Part shown: one piece after another, positions 22,451 to 29,958 of the stretch
How positions within the stretch are numbered: the stretch's first letter is position 1
Layout: every line of letters starts with the position of its first letter
Assembly: GCA_017417315.1 (NCBI GenBank)
Contig: JAFPZK010000024.1
Location: forward strand, 1 to 64,000
Direction of reading: 5' to 3'
DNA length: 64,000 nucleotides
From: Bacteroidales bacterium
GTDB taxonomy: Bacteria; Bacteroidota; Bacteroidia; Bacteroidales; UBA3824
The notes under the pieces: generated by a model
What the model saw: the letters and a program-made list of their open reading frames with translations, nothing else
The model's database searches: none
What the model was told of the DNA's origin: nothing
Position numbers and translations under genes: made by a program

Positions 22451-24550
22451 ATGTTAGAATACGACGAAGAAGAATACAAAAAATACAATATCCTCTCTCA
22501 GGCCGGTATTCCGGACGAAGACGAGGCGGACGAAGATGACGATGATGACGATTATGATTCTAAAAACGAAAAGCAGAATCAAAACGGCAACACCGAAACT
22601 CCCGTTCTTGACAATTTCGGCACTGACCTTACTAAATTGGCTGCTGAGAACAAACTTGACCCCGTTGTAGGACGTTCTAAGGAGATTGAAAGGCTTGTGC
22701 AGATTCTCTCGCGCCGCAAGAAAAACAATCCCGTACTTATCGGCGAACCCGGTGTCGGAAAATCCGCAATAGCCGAAGGTTTGGCTTTGAAAATCGTTCA
22801 ACACAAAGTTTCAAGGGTTCTTGACAATAAACGGGTTGTTTCCCTTGATCTTGCCTCTATTGTCGCCGGTACGAAATACAGGGGACAATTTGAAGAAAGA
22901 ATGAAGTCTATTCTTGCCGAATTGACTAAAAACCGCGATATTATTCTCTTTATTGACGAAATTCACACTTTAATAGGTGCCGGCGGAGCAAGTGGTTCGT
23001 TAGATGCAAGCAACATGTTAAAACCCGCTCTTGCCCGTGGAGAAATTCAATGCATCGGTGCGACGACCTTGGACGAATACCGTCAGTACATCGAAAAAGA
23101 CGGTGCATTAGAACGCAGATTTCAGAAAATCATTGTAGAGCCGACTTCCGTAGAAGAGTCTATCGAAATTCTTAACAATATAAAAGATAAGTACGAGACT
23201 TATCACAATGTTACGTATACTGACGCTGCAATCAACGCATGTGTCAGATTAACAAACCGTTACATTAACGACCGTTGTCTTCCTGACAAAGCCATTGACG
23301 CTTTGGACGAGGCTGGTTCGAGGGTTCATATCAACAAAATCACGGTTCCGATGAGAATTGACGAACTCGAAAAAGAAATCGAAGCAACCCGCGAAGAAAA
23401 GGTTAAAGCCGTTAAAGGACAGAATTTTGAACTTGCCGCTTCGTTCCGCGACAAAGAAGGCGAACTTCTTAAACTTCTTGACACGGAAAAAGAAAAATGG
23501 GACAAAGACGTTTCTAAAAAGCGCGAGGTTGTTGACGAAAGCAATATCGAAGAAGTTGTTGCGATGATGACAGGCGTTCCCGTAACGAGAATTGCTCAGG
23601 CAGAAAGTCTCAGACTCAAAAAAATGGCTCAGGAACTTCAAGAGAAAGTTATCGGTCAAAGCGAGGCGGTAGAAAAAATCGTCAAGGCCATTCAGCGAAA
23701 CCGTGCGGGCTTAAAAGACCCGAACAAACCAATCGGAACATTTATATTTTTAGGACCGACGGGTGTAGGTAAAACGCAGTTAGCCAAGATTTTAGCGGAA
23801 TATCTTTTTGATTCCAAAGACGCTCTTATCCGTATTGATATGAGTGAATATATGGAAAAATTCTCAGTTTCAAGACTTGTAGGTGCGCCTCCGGGTTACG
23901 TCGGATACGAAGAAGGCGGTCAGTTAACCGAAAAGGTAAGAAGAAAACCATATTCAGTGGTTCTTTTGGACGAAATCGAAAAAGCACATTCTGATGTTTT
24001 CAATATTTTGTTGCAAGTTTTGGACGAGGGACGTTTGACGGATTCGTTAGGCAGAAACATAGATTTCAAAAATACGATTCTGATTATGACCTCTAACATC
24101 GGAGCAAGAGATATTCAGAATTACGGACACGGTCTCGGTTTCGGCTCGGAAGAGACTGATGAAAACAACAGGGCTATTATAGAAAAGGCGTTGAAAAAAG
24201 CATTTTCTCCTGAATTTCTTAACCGTATTGACGACATTGTTTCGTTTAATTCGCTCTCAAAAGAGAACATTCATCAGATTATTGACATCGAACTCAAAGG
24301 GCTTTACAAGAGAATTGACGACCTTAAATATTCGCTCGTTGTTACCGAAAAGGCGAAAGATTTTCTTTCGGAAAAAGGTTACGACCCGAAATACGGAGCA
24401 AGACCGCTAAAACGTGCTATTCAAAAATATTTGGAAGACGAAATGGCAGGCGTAATCATTGACAGCGAAATGAAAGAGGGCGACGAAATTGTTGCTGATT
24501 TGAACGAAAAAGGCGATAAAATTGAAATAAAAATCAATCACGAAAACTAA
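22451..24550 (+). CDS. clpC: ClpC-like AAA+ unfoldase without the Clp N domain
   Basis: 699 residues; Bacteroidota ClpC proteins are about 830-850. The usual N-terminal Clp_N repeats (about 140 residues) are missing: the protein starts with an acidic segment (MLEYDEEEYKKYN, EDDDDDDYDS) and enters at TPVLDNFGTDLTKLA. Two AAA+ modules follow: Walker A GEPGVGKS near residue 98, Walker B ILFIDEIHTLIGAG, a UVR-like middle segment (KGQNFELAASFRDKEGELL), then Walker A GPTGVGKT near 435, VVLLDEIEKAH, and the ClpP-docking loop GHGLGFG. It should unfold substrates for ClpP, but adaptors that use the N domain cannot bind in the usual way. A promoter lies directly upstream and an Hpt gene follows after 12 bp. 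Confidence 0.93.
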   Translation: MLEYDEEEYKKYNILSQAGIPDEDEADEDDDDDDYDSKNEKQNQNGNTETPVLDNFGTDLTKLAAENKLDPVVGRSKEIERLVQILSRRKKNNPVLIGEPGVGKSAIAEGLALKIVQHKVSRVLDNKRVVSLDLASIVAGTKYRGQFEERMKSILAELTKNRDIILFIDEIHTLIGAGGASGSLDASNMLKPALARGEIQCIGATTLDEYRQYIEKDGALERRFQKIIVEPTSVEESIEILNNIKDKYETYHNVTYTDAAINACVRLTNRYINDRCLPDKAIDALDEAGSRVHINKITVPMRIDELEKEIEATREEKVKAVKGQNFELAASFRDKEGELLKLLDTEKEKWDKDVSKKREVVDESNIEEVVAMMTGVPVTRIAQAESLRLKKMAQELQEKVIGQSEAVEKIVKAIQRNRAGLKDPNKPIGTFIFLGPTGVGKTQLAKILAEYLFDSKDALIRIDMSEYMEKFSVSRLVGAPPGYVGYEEGGQLTEKVRRKPYSVVLLDEIEKAHSDVFNILLQVLDEGRLTDSLGRNIDFKNTILIMTSNIGARDIQNYGHGLGFGSEETDENNRAIIEKALKKAFSPEFLNRIDDIVSFNSLSKENIHQIIDIELKGLYKRIDDLKYSLVVTEKAKDFLSEKGYDPKYGARPLKRAIQKYLEDEMAGVIIDSEMKEGDEIVADLNEKGDKIEIKINHEN

Positions 24551-24562
24551 CAATAACTTATT

Positions 24563-24904
24563 ATGTATCAGCATATTAATATGAGTTATTTGAATGAAGT
24601 TTCAGGCGGAGACATCTCGATAAAAAAAGAAATTATCGAGATGTTTTTCAGCCAAATGCAAGAGACTTCTACCCTACTGAAAGAAAATTTATCAAACCGG
24701 AATTATCAAAAACTTTCAGAGGTCGCCCACACGACAAAATCATCTCTGAGGGTTATGGGCGCGGAAGATATAGCCAAAAAAATGGAAGAGTTGCAATTTA
24801 CTGCTGCAAAAAACGAAAGCACGGAAAATTATCCCGTGCTTGTAAATTATTTTTTAGAAAATATTCCGTTAGTTATTCAAGAATTGGAGTCCGAAATTTC
24901 ATAA
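24563..24904 (+). CDS. Hpt-domain histidine phosphotransfer protein
   Basis: 113 residues, all helical, the size of a free-standing Hpt module. The phosphoacceptor motif is EVAHTTKSSLRVMG (H-x-x-K-S-S, His at about 56), followed by EDIAKKMEELQFTAAKNEST, as in YPD1-like proteins. It should relay phosphate between receiver domains in a hybrid phosphorelay; no kinase or receiver gene is in the window. It lies 12 bp downstream of clpC and its 3' end overlaps the convergent membrane-protein gene by 28 bp. The start may be at the ATG for MYQHINMSYL or at the second Met. Confidence 0.85.
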   Translation: MYQHINMSYLNEVSGGDISIKKEIIEMFFSQMQETSTLLKENLSNRNYQKLSEVAHTTKSSLRVMGAEDIAKKMEELQFTAAKNESTENYPVLVNYFLENIPLVIQELESEIS

Positions 24905-25335
24905 TCCTCTAAATACTTGGACATTTTCGGAAAATTTATTGCGCATACAATCAACGTAACTGCGGTCAAAAGTTCAAACTGTTTTTGGTTTGTCAAAACA
25001 AAAAGTAAAATGTTTAACACAAACAAAAAGTAAATGATATAGTTTTGAACTTTTTTTGTCTTGATAAAACAGTCTTGTTTTATAGCCTCTTCAATAGAGT
25101 CCTTGTGCTTTTTCAACGTTTCAGAATAATTGTGATAGCCGTAAACTAAACCTCCGAGAGTCATAAAAATACCCGCATACTGCAAAGCCATAACAAGTTG
25201 CGGGTTTTCTATAACTGCACACCCAATATTGAGGACATTAGTGAGAAACCAAACAAAAAAAAACACAATCGAAAAACTTATTAATATAATAAGGTGTATG
25301 TTTTTTAATTTTTTTACTTTTTTCTCAAAGTCCAT
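24877..25335 (-). CDS. Four-helix membrane protein of unknown function
   Basis: 152 residues with four hydrophobic stretches in two pairs: IHLIILISFSIVFFFVWFL, VMALQYAGIFMTLGGLVYG, then after a charged loop (SETLKKHKDSIEEAIKQD) NYIIYFLFVLNILLFVL and LLTAVTLIVCAINFP. The C-terminus is acidic. No family is recognised. It starts 5 bp after the stop of the SiaC-type gene and is probably co-transcribed with it, which hints at a role in the same signalling process. Confidence 0.75.
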   Translation of the reverse strand: MDFEKKVKKLKNIHLIILISFSIVFFFVWFLTNVLNIGCAVIENPQLVMALQYAGIFMTLGGLVYGYHNYSETLKKHKDSIEEAIKQDCFIKTKKVQNYIIYFLFVLNILLFVLTNQKQFELLTAVTLIVCAINFPKMSKYLEDYEISDSNS

Positions 25336-25340
25336 TTGTA

Positions 25341-25748
25341 TTAGATTTCTTCATCAAGACCATCGTCAAAACCGCCCGAAGACTCTTTCAATGTAATCGG
25401 AACCTTAGAAACGTTCTGAAAATCTCTTCCGGCTTCCAACAAATCGCTGTCGCTGTAAAACCAAGTTATCGAAAGTTCTTTGCCGGGTTTTTCGTTGATT
25501 TTGTTAAGTTCTTTTAGAATATTATAAATCCAAATTTGCGAACTCGTATTGTAATAGTCCAACGAAAAATGTACGGTAGTCTTCTCCTTAGGTTCGGCGA
25601 CATATTCGCTAAGCACTTTAAACACAGGTTCATAAAACGAAAATGTGTTTTCGATAATGCTCCTCCCACGAAGTTCAAGAAAACCGTTCTCGCAATCGAA
25701 ATTGACATACGGACTTTTTGCTGTTTCGGCAATTTGTAAATTTTCCAT
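25341..25748 (-). CDS. SiaC family (DUF1987) regulatory phosphoprotein (1)
   Basis: 135 residues. Family segments: SPYVNFDCENGFLELRGRSI, ENTFSFYEPVFKVLSEYV, VHFSLDYYNTSSQIWIYNIL, and ELSITWFYSDSDLLEAG. The TSS in YYNTSSQ corresponds to the phospho-switch Thr of Pseudomonas SiaC. In Pseudomonas SiaC is phosphorylated by SiaB, dephosphorylated by SiaA, and when unphosphorylated activates the diguanylate cyclase SiaD. None of those partners is visible here. A second SiaC-type gene is at 40914. The membrane protein gene follows after 5 bp. Confidence 0.87.
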   Translation of the reverse strand: MENLQIAETAKSPYVNFDCENGFLELRGRSIIENTFSFYEPVFKVLSEYVAEPKEKTTVHFSLDYYNTSSQIWIYNILKELNKINEKPGKELSITWFYSDSDLLEAGRDFQNVSKVPITLKESSGGFDDGLDEEI

Positions 25749-25772
25749 CTTTAAGTATTAAAATTTTCCTTT

Positions 25773-25781
25773 GCAAATGTA
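25773..25781 (-). promoter_or_regulatory. -7 box for the first SiaC gene
   Basis: The minus strand reads TACATTTGC, 25 bp before the ATG at 25748. Confidence 0.6.
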
Positions 25782-25848
25782 GAAATAATTATTAATTGAA
25801 ACAAATTTTTTTTCGTTTTTTTTCGTTGCTAAACAAAAAAGTTTTTTT

Positions 25849-25857
25849 TAATTTTGC
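25849..25857 (+). promoter_or_regulatory. -7 box for the exported protein gene at 25881
   Basis: TAATTTTGC, 24 bp before the ATG at 25881, after a T-rich stretch. Confidence 0.55.
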
Positions 25858-25880
25858 GTTGTAATTTTTTTTTTCACGTT

Positions 25881-26324
25881 ATGAAAAAGACAATAATCTT
25901 TATATTAACGCTTTTTACCGCTTTAAGCGTTGAGGCACAAAACATTAATAATAACTCCGGCGAGTTGACAGGAAATTTTACACCGCTGAAAAAGTGGAAG
26001 TTTTCTCTTGCCACGGGTCTATCCTTGACGAGTTTCAAAACTCCTACAATGGAAGGTAATTATCATAATATCAAAGCGTTAACTAATTATTATTCGGCAT
26101 CGGCAAGTTATGCGGCTACCCGAAAACTTTCGCTATATTCTGCAATAACTTATTACAGAACATCATGTTACGGACAAGAAAAAAAAGGTTTAATGCCTTT
26201 TAATAAGGATGCATACGAGACGAGCATAGGAGCGCATTATCAAATAACACCGTCATTGTCGGTCGGTTTTGAAATAAAACATACCGAAAATATAAATCCT
26301 TACGGATTTTATTACGGTTATTAA
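25881..26324 (+). CDS. Small exported protein, possibly an outer-membrane beta barrel
   Basis: 147 residues from ATG 25881. The signal peptide is MKKTIIFILTLFTALSVEA, cut before QNINNN. The mature part alternates polar and aromatic residues in strands (WKFSLATGLSLTSF, NYYSASASYAATRKLSLYSA, TSIGAHYQITPSLSVGFEIK), typical of short beta-barrel or porin-like fragments. No family is recognised. It has its own promoter and stands alone. Confidence 0.75.
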   Translation: MKKTIIFILTLFTALSVEAQNINNNSGELTGNFTPLKKWKFSLATGLSLTSFKTPTMEGNYHNIKALTNYYSASASYAATRKLSLYSAITYYRTSCYGQEKKGLMPFNKDAYETSIGAHYQITPSLSVGFEIKHTENINPYGFYYGY

Positions 26325-26369
26325 AAAAACTTAATATTAGAATACAAAAATTTTTGTTAAAATTGCAGC

Positions 26370-26924
26370 ATGAATTTTTTGCAAAAAATGCGTGATGATA
26401 TGGGTTTTAAGTTGCTGAAAAGAACGGTAAAAAAACTCAAACATCAACGGACTTTCAATAATCTTTCATCGGCTAGTTCGGTCGGGATACTTTGCGATAC
26501 TTTCGCGGAAGAAAGTTTTTTGGCAACGGTTTCGTTTGCCGAAGACCTTGTTAAATCAGGGTTGAAGGTAACTATCTTAGGATATGTTTTAAATGAAAGT
26601 ATGGCTAATTATCTTCCTAAGAAAGAAGGGTTTAGTGTCTTTTCACGTCCGATAGTCAATTGGTTAGGTTATCCGAAGGAGGCTTCGGTAAGTAATTTTG
26701 TTTCAGAAGAATTTGATATTTTAATAAATTTGAGCACGCGTTCTGAGGAACTTTGTATCAATTACATTATGGGAATGTCAAAGGCAAAATTACGGGTTTC
26801 GCCGAAATTAAAATCCGATATGTTTGCGGATTTTATTTTGCAGTTGAGCCAAGAAACAGTCCGCGATACGCAAAAACTTATAAATTGTATAAAAGAATAT
26901 TTGTCAGCATTCAGCAAAGCATAA
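26370..26924 (+). CDS. DUF6913-like protein upstream of dapA
   Basis: 184 residues, cytosolic. The pattern NNLSSASSVGILCDTFAEES, VKSGLKVTILGYVLNESMAN, EEFDILINLSTRSEEL and YIMGMSKAKLRVSP matches a Bacteroidota-specific family that I recall as DUF6913 and as a frequent neighbour of dapA. The fold looks like a Rossmann-type alpha/beta protein but no cofactor motif is evident. It is separated from dapA by 1 bp and so is translationally linked to it. Function unknown. Confidence 0.7.
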   Translation: MNFLQKMRDDMGFKLLKRTVKKLKHQRTFNNLSSASSVGILCDTFAEESFLATVSFAEDLVKSGLKVTILGYVLNESMANYLPKKEGFSVFSRPIVNWLGYPKEASVSNFVSEEFDILINLSTRSEELCINYIMGMSKAKLRVSPKLKSDMFADFILQLSQETVRDTQKLINCIKEYLSAFSKA

Positions 26925-26925
26925 T

Positions 26926-27813
26926 ATGATGAGAAACAATCACCTTTACGGTACAGGCGTTGCCTTAGTAACGCCTTTTGACCAATCAGGCAAAACGGAC
27001 TTCACCGCTTTGGAAAAACACCTGAACAGAATTATTGACGGCGGAATCAATTACATAACCCTGCTCGGCACTACGGGCGAGCCACCGACAATGAAAAAAG
27101 AAGAAAAAAACGAAATTATCAAGTTCGTTAAGGAAAAAACTTCCGGCAGAGTGCCGATAGTTCTCGGAATAGGCGGCAACGACACCTCAGCGGTTGTGGA
27201 AGAGATTTTGAACACGGATTTAAGCGGTATAAACTCTATTTTGAGTATTTGCCCTTATTATACAAAGCCTTCTCAACGCGGTATTTATGCTCATTTTGCG
27301 GCAATTGCAAAAGCCTCTCCCCTACCCGTCATTCTCTACAACGTTCCGGGCAGAACTTCCAAAAACATCGATCCCGATACAGTAATAAAACTCGCTAACG
27401 ATTTTAAAAACATCGTCGCCATAAAAGAAGCCAGCGGCAATATGAATCAGATAATGAGCATTTTAGCCAATAAACCGGAGGACTTCGGAGTTATTTCAGG
27501 CGATGATTCGCTTTCAGTACCGATGATTTCGTTAGGGTGTGTCGGAGTGATTTCGGTAGCGGCAAACGTGGTTCCAAAACCGTTTTCTCAAATGATAAAA
27601 GCGGCATTGGAGGGAGATTTTTCTTCGGCAAGAGAAATTCATTTCAAACTACTTGGTTTAATGAACGCACTTTTTGAAGACGGTTCGCCTTCGGGAGCAA
27701 AAGCGGCTTTGAATATTCTCGGTATCATGGAAGAAAATTTACGACTTCCGCTCGTACCTGTTTCGCCCACGGTTAAAGAAAAAATCAGAACCCTGTTAGC
27801 AAAATTATCATGA
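26926..27813 (+). CDS. dapA: 4-hydroxy-tetrahydrodipicolinate synthase
   Basis: 295 residues. It condenses pyruvate with aspartate semialdehyde in the lysine and diaminopimelate pathway, in the cytosol. The motifs are present: GTGVALVTPFDQSGKTD, LLGTTGEPPTM with the active-site Thr pair, PVILYNVPGRTS with catalytic Tyr138, and NIVAIKEASGN with Schiff-base Lys167. Length is normal. The start could be either of two adjacent Met codons. Its last codons overlap the GH13 gene by 4 bp, and it follows the DUF6913 gene by 1 bp, giving a three-gene operon. Confidence 0.95.
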   Translation: MMRNNHLYGTGVALVTPFDQSGKTDFTALEKHLNRIIDGGINYITLLGTTGEPPTMKKEEKNEIIKFVKEKTSGRVPIVLGIGGNDTSAVVEEILNTDLSGINSILSICPYYTKPSQRGIYAHFAAIAKASPLPVILYNVPGRTSKNIDPDTVIKLANDFKNIVAIKEASGNMNQIMSILANKPEDFGVISGDDSLSVPMISLGCVGVISVAANVVPKPFSQMIKAALEGDFSSAREIHFKLLGLMNALFEDGSPSGAKAALNILGIMEENLRLPLVPVSPTVKEKIRTLLAKLS

Positions 27814-29468
27814 CAAAATATCCCTCTTGGGCGGCAGAGGTTGTTTGGTATGAAATTTTTCCTGACCGTTTTTGTCGGGGAAATTTTTCCAATCCTATTA
27901 TGGCGGACGATTTGATAGGCACTACGCCATGGAATTTTGACGGCGAAAATTGGGAAATTTCCGCTTGGAATGCCGAATGGAAAGGTCGTCAGCCTCACGA
28001 ACAAGACAACCGCAAAAGTCTTAAAATGAACGTTTTAAGGCGAAGATACTGCGGTGATTTGCAAGGCGTTATTTCCAAACTCGAATATTTAGCGGGTTTG
28101 GGAATAACGGCTTTGTATTTTACACCGTTACAGTTTTCGCCCTCGCTTCATAAATACGACGGTACCAATTTTCTTCATATCGACCCATTTTTGGGAACAG
28201 ACGCGTTGAATGACAAACAAATCATTAAAAATGAAGACTTTCTTGACTTTGAAAACGCGAAATGGACTTCCGCCGATTTGTTAGCCCTCATGATGATTGA
28301 AAAAGCACATTCTTTGGGCATGAAAGTCATTTTTGACGGAGTTTTCAATCATATCGGTTACAACAGCGTGCCTTTTCAGGACGTAATGAAAAACCGAGAA
28401 AAATCACGGTTCAAGGATTGGTTTTTTATTGATTTTGAAAAATCAACGAAGAAAAAACTCGTTTACGAGAAATTTTGGGGCTGCGTGAAAGAAATGCCGA
28501 AATTAAACTATTCTTGCAAAGAAGTAAAGCAATATGTATTTTCAGTTTTAAAGCGTTGGTTAAAACCCGTTGTTGAAGGCTCTGAGAGAGAAGGCATTGA
28601 CGGTTGGCGGATAGATCATGCGGTAGGTGTTCCGATGATGTTTTGGAAACAGGCGAACTCTTTTGTCAAGAGCATTAAAAAAGACGCTTTGTTTTTAGGC
28701 GAACTTATTGAACCTGACAACGTTATAAAACCGTATTTAGACGAAAACTGCTTTGATTCGGTTATGAATTACGGCTTTTATTTTGCTGCCTCAGAGTTTT
28801 TTGCCCCTGAAAACAATTATATTTCTGCTTTACAATTTGACAAAAAGTTGCGCAGTCAACTAAAACTTTTCAATCAAGGCTCTAACTTTTTGGCAATGAA
28901 CCTTTTAGGAACTCATGACACGGAGCGTTTCGCCTCGCTTGTTGTTAACGGCAATCTCAAACAATTCGGCTCGATAGAAAAGTTTTTTGAAAATACACAT
29001 TCTTTTGACAAAAAGTATAGTACCCGTCAACCTAATGAATTAGAGCGAAAAATTCAAAAAATGGCGGTAGTCTTTGAGTTTTCGATGGTTGGCTCGCCGA
29101 TGGTATTTTACGGCGACGAACTCGGAATGTGGGGCGCAAACGATCCCGACTGTCGAAAGCCTATGGCATGGGAAAACGGCGATGATGAAATGTTAATATT
29201 TTATAAAAAAATCATTTCTTTCAGAAATGCGAATAAATCCGTTTTGGCATGGGGCAAATTTATTACGTATTACGCCGATGAAAAAAAACGTGTTTATGTC
29301 TATTCCCGCAAAAAAGACGAAGAAGAAATATTTTTTGCTTTCAATCGGGAAACCGTGCCTGAGTGCGTTGAAATCGAGATTTCAGGCTGTCGCAAAAAAC
29401 TTACATTAGATAAATTAAGTTTTACAATATTTAAAAGTGCGAACAGGGTTGAAGAATTTGTGTTTTAA
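27810..29468 (+). CDS. GH13 alpha-amylase family glycoside hydrolase
   Basis: 552 residues without a signal peptide, so cytosolic. The four conserved regions are visible: KVIFDGVFNH (region I), GWRIDHAVG with nucleophile Asp269 (II), LFLGELIEPD with acid/base Glu298 (III), and NLLGTHDTERF with Asp370 (IV). The N-terminal VVWYEIFPDRF and YFTPLQFSPSLHKYD resemble cyclomaltodextrinase/neopullulanase-type enzymes, which cut alpha-1,4 and sometimes alpha-1,6 bonds in imported maltodextrins. His follows the nucleophile where most members have Val or Ala. It overlaps dapA by 4 bp, an odd coupling of starch and lysine metabolism. Confidence 0.92.
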   Translation: MTKYPSWAAEVVWYEIFPDRFCRGNFSNPIMADDLIGTTPWNFDGENWEISAWNAEWKGRQPHEQDNRKSLKMNVLRRRYCGDLQGVISKLEYLAGLGITALYFTPLQFSPSLHKYDGTNFLHIDPFLGTDALNDKQIIKNEDFLDFENAKWTSADLLALMMIEKAHSLGMKVIFDGVFNHIGYNSVPFQDVMKNREKSRFKDWFFIDFEKSTKKKLVYEKFWGCVKEMPKLNYSCKEVKQYVFSVLKRWLKPVVEGSEREGIDGWRIDHAVGVPMMFWKQANSFVKSIKKDALFLGELIEPDNVIKPYLDENCFDSVMNYGFYFAASEFFAPENNYISALQFDKKLRSQLKLFNQGSNFLAMNLLGTHDTERFASLVVNGNLKQFGSIEKFFENTHSFDKKYSTRQPNELERKIQKMAVVFEFSMVGSPMVFYGDELGMWGANDPDCRKPMAWENGDDEMLIFYKKIISFRNANKSVLAWGKFITYYADEKKRVYVYSRKKDEEEIFFAFNRETVPECVEIEISGCRKKLTLDKLSFTIFKSANRVEEFVF

Positions 29469-29606
29469 CCGTCAGAGAACTTTACGTAAAGTTGCCTAAT
29501 TAGGTGAGAATAAAATAAATGCAAAACAAAGTCTTTATTTTTTTTGGCACGAAGATTGTTATTGTTTAAGTACAAACTTATACATAAACAATAATACATA
29601 AACAAA

Positions 29607-29822
29607 ATGGCAAATTTAACTTGGGCGGGTATAATTTCAAAAGGCATCTTAAAGATGAAACTCGCATTTGACAAAAACGTAAAAGTTCCCGAAAGAATGA
29701 AAATTATGGAACATTGGGCGCAAGAGGTTTCACACTCTGACATCAGCGTTATCGAAACTGAACATTACGATACGATGAGTTCTATAAAGGCGATTATCAA
29801 GCGTCCTACAAAGCAGGATTAA
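29607..29822 (+). CDS. Small conserved-looking protein, 71 aa
   Basis: 71 residues: MANLTWAGIISKGILKMKLA, then FDKNVKVPERMKIMEHWAQE and VSHSDISVIETEHYDTMSSI. It is amphipathic, helical and without a signal peptide. No family is recognised. A strong intrinsic terminator follows, and the composition is not that of a chance frame. The 138 bp before it contain no clear promoter match. An overlapping minus-strand frame of 92 residues is less convincing. Confidence 0.65.
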   Translation: MANLTWAGIISKGILKMKLAFDKNVKVPERMKIMEHWAQEVSHSDISVIETEHYDTMSSIKAIIKRPTKQD

Positions 29823-29854
29823 AAAAAAGCAAATCTCGAAGAAAAACTTGACTA

Positions 29855-29899
29855 AAAAAAGCGGACTTAAAAAAAAAATTAAAGTCCGCTTTTTTTTTG
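29855..29899 (+). terminator. Intrinsic terminator after the 71-aa gene
   Basis: Perfect arms AAAGCGGACTT (29858-29868) and AAGTCCGCTTT (29882-29892), with an A-rich loop and a following T run. Confidence 0.88.
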
Positions 29900-29917
29900 T
29901 ATACGCAAAAAAATTTT

Positions 29918-29926
29918 TATATTTGC
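29918..29926 (+). promoter_or_regulatory. -7 box for the C1 peptidase gene
   Basis: TATATTTGC, 33 bp before the ATG at 29959. Confidence 0.6.
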
Positions 29927-29958
29927 CGTACAAAATTTTCTAAAAAAGAATTAAAAAA

